From Armadillidium nasatum (lineage: Eukaryota > Arthropoda > Malacostraca > Isopoda > Armadillidiidae), in assembly GCA_009176605.1 (NCBI GenBank), contig SEYY01012306.1, positions 97,501-125,000 of the forward strand: a stretch of DNA of 27,500 nucleotides, written 5' to 3'. The notes under the pieces were generated by a model. That model searched no databases, was not told where the DNA came from, and was given only the letters and a program-made list of their open reading frames with translations. Below are positions 1 through 27,500 of the stretch, piece by piece. The number at the start of each line of letters is the position of its first letter. The first letter of the stretch is position 1. Both the position numbers and the translations under genes were made by a program.

Positions 1-95
1 CATTCCCAGCTCCTTCAACCTCCCTCATAGCTCTTACTCTCGAAGCAAGAAATTATCCTTGTTGTTTGACGTTGTACTCTCTCCATTATATCTAT
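1..95 (-). mobile_element. LINE C-terminal fragment (CR1/RTE-style tail)
   Basis: The - strand reads MERVQRQTTRIISCFESKSY and then, after a one-base shift, RLKELGM. This is the motif (VQRRAT, then RLKELGL) found just after the RT domain of many animal LINEs. It is cut by the window start. Confidence 0.6.
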
Positions 96-2139
96 GTCTT
101 TTCTTCAATAAACTTTTTTGAATAAGTTTATATTTTAAATACTAGATAGGTTATATTTATTTTTTTTTTTTAATTAAATGAAATTTGTAATTAATAAGGG
201 TTGTTGCGTCACGGTCTTACTCGTACAGCTTGCAAAAATAAATAAATAAAAAAATAATTATTAAATTAAAAAAATATTTCTATCGAAATTTTAAAATTAC
301 TAAATTTTATATAACTCATCCGACTTTTACAGTAAATATTTAAAGCCAGAATTCAAAAGTAAAACAGTGTTGCAGGTAAACGGAAATTTACTTTTTATAG
401 AAATCCTGAAGACTTGATTAAACAGTATTGTGACTGTCTGTCCTATTTTTAAAGAAACAAAACCAAACTAAGATATATTAGCCTAAAGAAAAGGGTAATT
501 AAATTCAATAAAAGTCTAAAAGTTACTCACCGAAAAATAAAGAGCTTCAAAAGCCAAACTTAAACTATAGCTTTCTCGGTTTCCTAAAAGTTCGTTTAGG
601 AATTTTCGCCTTATGAAGGTTAAAGGCTATATTTAAATTAGTGGGTATTTAATGAACAAGGGGACCTTTCAAATAGAACAATTGCCATTCAAATAAAAGG
701 GTAATAAATCCCAACTCAAGCCACAAATTAGAACCTTTTAAACGTTAATGTCAGTTAGTAAAGTCAAATTTTAAACCCAATAGAATGTCTAACAGGTCTA
801 CTTTTTATCAAATAATCAAAAATCAAACTAGGCAAATTTATAATAGAGCAGACTGTCTAAAAGTCAAGTTCTAAATTGTTTCAAGATGTTAAATTTAAAA
901 TTCTAATATCTAAAAACAATTAATGTACAAAGAAAGGCTTTAATTGGTTAATACTTTACGTTCTGGAAGATTTTCTTCGATGTAGGGGATATAATTTTTA
1001 TAACGCACTGTTACATTTTTAATCTTGTTACCAACGTGGTGCGTTAAGCAAAATTGTTCTACCATGTTAATAAACGTAAACAACAAATTTTGATGTTGCC
1101 ATTCAAAAGGGTATCCAGCTTTAGGGTATATTTTGATACTTTAAAAACCCATAGTTTTATCTACTAAGAAGCAAAAAGTAAAAACCATAAATAGTTTTAT
1201 CTTCTAAAGCAAAATGTAAGAATTTTCTAATACAGGTTTCAATAATTTATCAAAAATTATCGTTGGACGTTGATTAATTTTTCCTCCAGCTCGATGAAAA
1301 GCTTAAATTTATATTAATTTTTATTCTTCTTTTTTTTGGTTCTGCTATGATGTTCTGAACTTAAAAATATGAAAACAGTGAAACTATTTTTTTTTTTTTT
1401 AAATGAATGAATTAAAAAATCATAAAAAATCAGCTGATTTATTTAATTTGACTTTTATTATGCCAACCCTGGTCAAGAATTTAGAAAAAATAAAATAAAA
1501 TAAAAATTTAAGATTGGACAAGATTGAACGCTATTGAACTAAGATAACCATATTTTTCAGACCAAAAATGGGGACGCTTCTGAACATTGCCCCCAAGTAA
1601 TACGAGGGTGATTTTTAATATAAAGAAGAAATACGATTGTTGTTTTGAAAAACAAGTCATATGGTTTATTAGTTAAGGATATTCTACAAAAAAAAATACA
1701 TTTTTGCTATCTCTAATTTAAACAAAAGTTGGATAAAATACTATTATCCGTCCGATTTACCCTATAAAAAATCGGGACATGGCTTAAAAAATCGGGACGG
1801 ACGGACGGTCACCTTTGATTGAACCCTTCCCCTCTGAATATCGATGATTCGATACTGATGATAAAATATCGTTATATCGATATAATGTTTTAAAAATATT
1901 CAAAGTCTATGAAAATATTCTAGAAACAATATCGATATATCGGTACTCTTTTTATTTATCTTTAAGCATCCTAAGTTTTCGAACAAGTAGTATTTGATGA
2001 GGTACATTGACTTTTTTTTAATAATTAATTTTTTTTTACAGCAGCTACTTTTTACCAAATTAAACGGTAAATAGTTTATGGTTCGTTCTAATACGCCTAG
2101 GTTATTATGTGCGTGCTAATATCACAATTTAATGATATC
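96..2139. other. AT-rich stretch without a recognisable gene
   Basis: No coding frame or RNA gene seen. It contains A/T homopolymers and, at about 1740-1945, blocks of short repeated motifs described separately. Confidence 0.5.
1745..1945. repeat. Two blocks of repeated short motifs, possible DNA-transposon ends
   Basis: 1745-1815 repeats AATCGGGAC twice and has CCGTCCGATTT plus GGACGGACGGACGG. 1840-1945 repeats TATCGATA-like words several times. Clusters of short motifs like these are typical of subterminal regions of hAT elements, but no terminus was identified here. Confidence 0.35.
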
Positions 2140-2340
2140 TAGTAAATGAAGAGCACGTTAAATTGAAATGAATGAGCTAAATCAAGAAATAAGAAAGTCT
2201 AAGAGACAATCAGAAATTAACTTGACAAGAAACAATAGTAAAGGTTTGAAGGCGTTTTTTAGTTTTTATTAAGTAAATAGTAATAATAATTGAAAGATTG
2301 GCCCTATTAAGATAATGATTAAGATAAATTATAAAGTGAT
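2140..2340 (+). mobile_element. LINE linker fragment (between endonuclease and RT)
   Basis: The frame from 2168 reads MNELNQEIRKSKRQSEINL and continues to LKAFFSF, then KIGPIK after stops. This is the basic linker of CR1- and jockey-type LINEs, with the usual pattern of basic residues followed by K.FW.Y and IGPL. Several stops; dead. Confidence 0.5.
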
Positions 2341-2459
2341 GAGCTCATGAAGAATGTATAAAATTATTAAAACTTATTTGCTGGTAAAATAAGCCAGATT
2401 TCATAAGAATACATAATTTTTTCGGAAAAAAATCTACCTATAAAAATATGGGTGTAAGT

Positions 2460-2705
2460 ATAAACTCAGTGCTCCATCTTGATTTGACTTTTTGATTATT
2501 GAGGAGCTCAGTAGTATGTTGAAGAAAAGAACGAAGAATGAATAATGGGAATAATGGCTGTCTAAAAATCAGTTATAGAGTGATTTGAAAGGATATCAGA
2601 ACAGTATAGATAACTAAAGTGAGAAGTTTAGAAATTAATGCTTTGTGCCACACTCTGTTAAAAGCTTTTAATATGTCTAGTGCAATAGCAAAAATACTCA
2701 TTGTC
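2460..2705 (-). mobile_element. Jockey-like LINE RT fragment
   Basis: The - strand reads FAIALDILKAFNRVWHKALI and then SKL, clearly the jockey RT box seen in the other copies in this window (LDISKAFDRVWHKALISKL). Stops follow; a decayed fragment. Confidence 0.7.
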
Positions 2706-2754
2706 ATTCTGAATACAACAGGATAAGTAGTCAGAAAGAATGGAAAATAAGGTC

Positions 2755-3430
2755 TCCAGTCAAACCTATTCTACCCATTCCTATATAAATGACTTCATAC
2801 ACTCTTCTTCTTATTTCAAATCTGCTTCAGTTTTCTGTTTTTGTGGATTTGGATTCAATTTACCAGTAGTGTCACCTTAATATTAACTTTTTAAAACAAC
2901 TTCAATACATCTTCCTCTGAAAAATGACTCCAGTTATTTTGTACTCTTTTGTTGGAACATTAGATAGCTTGACCTGTGAGCAATACATTCTTAGTTGCAT
3001 TGTAAGTGAATAATTGTCTTGCAATTTTTATATCACAGTGATTAATTACTATGATACATTTAATGAATTGGGAATTCTTGTTATGATTGTAATAATTTCC
3101 TTATCACAGTTACTTTGATTATACAAAGGCCTTATTCACCCTTATTTGGAGTACTGGTCTCATCTAAAGGAGGGAGAAACTCAGTTTCACCAGTTTTTTA
3201 GATAGAATCCTTGTTTAAAAGGATTATAAACTTTTGTTGTCTACTTATAATCTTCCTTGACTCTTATATTTGCAGCATAAAGTAGGAACTTTTTCTCTCT
3301 TCTGTGAGTTCTATAATGCCAGGAGCTCAGGTGAGCTGACAACTGTTATTAAGTCTAAGAGACTACCTCATATTACAAATGGTACAGTGTCTTCACGTTA
3401 GTTTTATAATAATCTTTTTAGTTCCCGGGT
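2755..3430 (+). mobile_element. Jockey-like LINE C-terminal fragment
   Basis: Reads HSYINDFIHSSSYFKSAS near 2785, IHPYLEYWSHL near 3135 and KVGTFSLFCEFYNARSSGEL near 3285. This is the order of motifs after the RT active site in jockey-type elements. Many stops and frame changes. It lies opposite in strand to the neighbouring RT fragment. Confidence 0.6.
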
Positions 3431-3890
3431 ACTCTATTTCCAGCCACTATTTATTTAATTTTCATCTGTATTTTATACAAAATTTAATAATACTCCACTT
3501 CAGAGATTACATAGTGCGCATTTCATTGATTTCTATTAAGTAGAAGCTTGTGCAGATCTTTAATTATATCAATTCCACTAATAACCAATAGGACTTTACC
3601 CATTAATGGTAGTATGAGCTTAAAAGGAAAAAGGGTTAAGAGCAAAATCTTAAGATTCATTTACAAGATACTAAAATCTAGATAGTTGTATATTTCACAA
3701 TTAAATTTTTTGTACTTAAATATTTTTTAGGCCTAATTTGCATTCCTCTGAGTGACTTAAAAAGTAAGAAAATTTACTATTATAATAATAATTATTTTCA
3801 TTCTTTATAGGAATGTATTATATTTTTAAAATATTTGAATTTGGATTATACTCAAAACTATATATATATATCTATTTTATATATTATAAA

Positions 3891-3920
3891 TCAGGGCTGT
3901 GGAGCTAGTTTTTTTTTTTC
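3891..3920 (+). mobile_element. Possible hAT terminus (TCAGGGCTGTGGAG)
   Basis: TCAGGGCTGTGGAGC matches, from memory, the start of a widespread animal hAT-like family whose end reads CAGGGCTGTGGAGTCGG. A TA-rich run precedes it. The internal part (to about 4030) was not recognised. Confidence 0.35.
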
Positions 3921-4134
3921 ACAGTTACAGTTTTTTAAAACACCTGGCTTAGATTCCAGCCATTGGCTGCACCATTATAAAATTATCTTACTTTGGCATT
4001 GGCTCTTCCTCTGGACCAATTTATTGATGTATTAGAAAGTAAGAGGTATTGATTTTCATGTATATTGATGTAATTATATCATTATTTATTTATGTGATAG
4101 GATATTAAAATATCAATCTCAGATATTTAGATTG

Positions 4135-4312
<178 letters not shown>

Positions 4313-4582
4313 ACGGGATCGGACATGTCTCTGAAGTTGTCTGGCTAGTCACAGTTGTTAAATCTGAATGAAAATACAAGTTTTTTAAAATTGTACCTTA
4401 AAAATTGAGAAAAATAACATAGTTTCAAAATTAAAAATGAATTAAAATACATGTTATTTAAAAAAACAAGAAAATAAATTAACTCAAAACGAAAGAAGAA
4501 TTTAGAAATTAGAATATTCTAAAGGTAAGAGCTGTTTTTACTTATATAGCCAGACATAGGCCGCAAAGGCTAGACCTGTTTT

Positions 4583-4699
<117 letters not shown>

Positions 4700-4852
4700 C
4701 AATTGATTTTTTGGAAAAAGATTTTGCCAAATAGTACAAGTTCTATACTTATCTTCAAATAGTCTATATGCAAATTTATTAATTTTACTTTATTTTCATG
4801 TATTCAAATAAATGAATTTTAGAAAATAAATGAACTTACAAACTCTGTTGAA

Positions 4853-15600
<10,748 letters not shown>

Positions 15601-15713
15601 GTTAATTCTTATATTGTTACAAAATGTCTACCTAATGATACACACTTAAGTTGAGGTTGTAAATGATAAAAAACAAAAGTACTATATTTTTTTAATTTAA
15701 AGTTTAAATATTA

Positions 15714-15719
15714 TTTATT
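15714..15719 (-). promoter_or_regulatory. Poly(A) signal of the convergent - strand gene
   Basis: TTTATT on the + strand is AATAAA on the - strand, about 45 bp past the - strand stop codon at 15764-15766. It lies upstream (relative to ISCA1) of the ISCA1 poly(A) signals, so the two 3' UTRs should overlap. Confidence 0.5.
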
Positions 15720-15723
15720 CATA

Positions 15724-15729
15724 AATAAA
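15724..15729 (+). promoter_or_regulatory. Poly(A) signal of ISCA1
   Basis: AATAAA 124 bp after the ISCA1 stop; a second AATAAA follows at about 15750. Both lie where the convergent gene should have its own 3' UTR. Confidence 0.6.
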
Positions 15730-15763
15730 AGTCTTTTGTAAAAATGTAAATAAAAATTATTTA

Positions 15764-24973
<9,210 letters not shown>

Positions 24974-25095
24974 CTAGAAATTAAAAACAAATACTTTTTA
25001 CTATTTCAAATGGGAACCATTTATTTATGTAATTTGAAGCAGTAAAAAATTATCAGGACATGATAAATAATATGATTAAAAAATAAAATAAAATG

Positions 25096-25226
<131 letters not shown>

Positions 25227-25228
25227 AA

Positions 25229-25571
25229 TTAGTGATGAGAAAATTAAGAATTTTTTGACAATGATGATGATGATGAAATTAGAAATGTATATTTTAAAAA
25301 TTTCCAGTATTTTAACAAATTTAAAACATAAATAGGAAGAATTAAATTATCTTTTCCTTATTCATTATTCAAATGTGTAAATACATATAATTTTAATATA
25401 TAATGTGATAGTATCTTCAAAACATTTATTTTAAAAATTTTAATATATGAGAACATGGACAGACATGCAAAATTCTAGTACTTTAAATTTAAAGTTCTTA
25501 AATTGTGATGCAGAAAAATTACTTTCTCCAATTTCTGGGGTAATTCGATTTCGTCTTAAAGAGTATATTAT
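25229..25571 (-). mobile_element. hAT remnant: transposase C-terminus plus terminus
   Basis: The - strand between 25565 and 25475 reads RRNRITPE in one frame and, after a shift, LEKVIFLHHNL and a stop. This is the end of the hAT C-terminal dimerisation domain. The coding direction points at the terminus TTAGTGATGAGAAAATT (25229), next to array 17, with GATGAT words inside (25261-25275). The rest of the element is missing: it is cut at 25571 where another similar end begins. Confidence 0.6.
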
Positions 25572-25660
25572 AGTGATGTAACGATTAAAAGTCATCGTCA
25601 AAATCGGCATATTTTTTTCTCAATCGTAATCGTCAATTTTCTGCCAATTATTTTATACGA
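25572..25660 (+). mobile_element. hAT-like terminus with ATCG words
   Basis: TAGTGATGTAACGATTAAAA, then TCATCGTC, ATCGG and two AATCGT words. Similar to the end at 20336. It abuts the previous hAT remnant, so one probably inserted into the other. A (CT)n run follows at 25675-25695. Confidence 0.45.
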
Positions 25661-25765
25661 ACTGGCTTATAAATCTCTCTCTCTCTCTCTCTCTCAACTC
25701 CACCTATTCCTATTGAGTGAAAGTCTGTTTAGTAGTTTGGGATAAGTATAGTACTCTCCAAGACG

Positions 25766-26350
<585 letters not shown>

Positions 26351-26525
26351 TCTATGCTACTCAAAACTCATAAAAACTATAATAAATTCAATATAGTTTT
26401 AGTTAACGTACCGGCAGTACGCGCATCCCTTCTTCTTTCGGTGAATAATTGAAGCTAAAAAATTTTAACATCAAATTATCAAAATAAGCGAGCAACGGAA
26501 AATTTTAACTAAGTCACTAGTTGAA

Positions 26526-27500
<975 letters not shown>

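Noticed and set aside
1600..1640. ACGAGGGTGATTTTTAATAT as a mariner inverted-repeat end
   Set aside because: Only about 11 bases resemble mariner ends, with no partner repeat and no transposase nearby.
3835..4035. 66-codon + strand frame upstream of ISCA1
   Set aside because: Starts in a TA-rich run and overlaps a possible hAT end; no recognisable protein feature.
25475..25565. DEIELPQKLEK as a further 5' exon of the - strand gene
   Set aside because: Phase does not fit the next exon (phase 0 end against phase 2 start), and the three frames together read as a frameshifted hAT transposase tail.

Overview
This is a eukaryotic nuclear window, very probably from an arthropod and perhaps a crustacean. 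The evidence is AT-rich DNA with spliced genes, GT-AG introns and AATAAA poly(A) signals. An ISCA1 protein of arthropod type is present, along with jockey-like and CR1-like LINEs, hAT and Gypsy remnants, and very dense (TA)n microsatellites. I count 19 long (TA)n arrays, roughly 2.6 kb or a little under 10% of the window. Most long open frames that read as alternating Ile/Tyr are translations of these arrays, not genes. The species cannot be named from the sequence.

Two host genes can be assembled by hand. On the + strand, 4853-15600 holds a complete four-exon ISCA1 gene (mitochondrial A-type iron-sulfur carrier; 158 aa, or 128 aa from an internal Met). On the - strand, 24973-15764 holds the 3' part of a gene I do not recognise: five phase-compatible exons, about 203 codons, with its 5' end outside or not found. 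The two genes are convergent. Their stop codons lie 163 bp apart and their poly(A) signals are interleaved, so the transcripts should overlap tail to tail.

The rest is mobile-element debris, mostly in the introns. 1-4850: LINE scraps in both orientations, a TATCGATA-rich block and a possible hAT end. ISCA1 intron 1 (5021-11548): a Gypsy-like integrase scrap, a jockey-like LINE (-), two hAT-like ends with subterminal hexamer repeats, and a second LINE lineage (+). ISCA1 intron 3: a jockey-like copy with a palindrome in its RT active-site region. 18680-20336 and 21960-24485: a transposon-associated ORF scrap, a CR1-like LINE and two more jockey-like copies. 25229-26350: two hAT transposase C-terminal remnants. 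26649 to the window end: another jockey-like copy.

The unifying signal is where the (TA)n arrays sit. They lie at edges of other things: within 10 bp of four host splice sites, beside five hAT-like termini (four sharing a TTAGKGATG start), and at breakpoints inside LINE ORFs. I regard that as the observation most worth pursuing, with assembly artefact as the first alternative to exclude.
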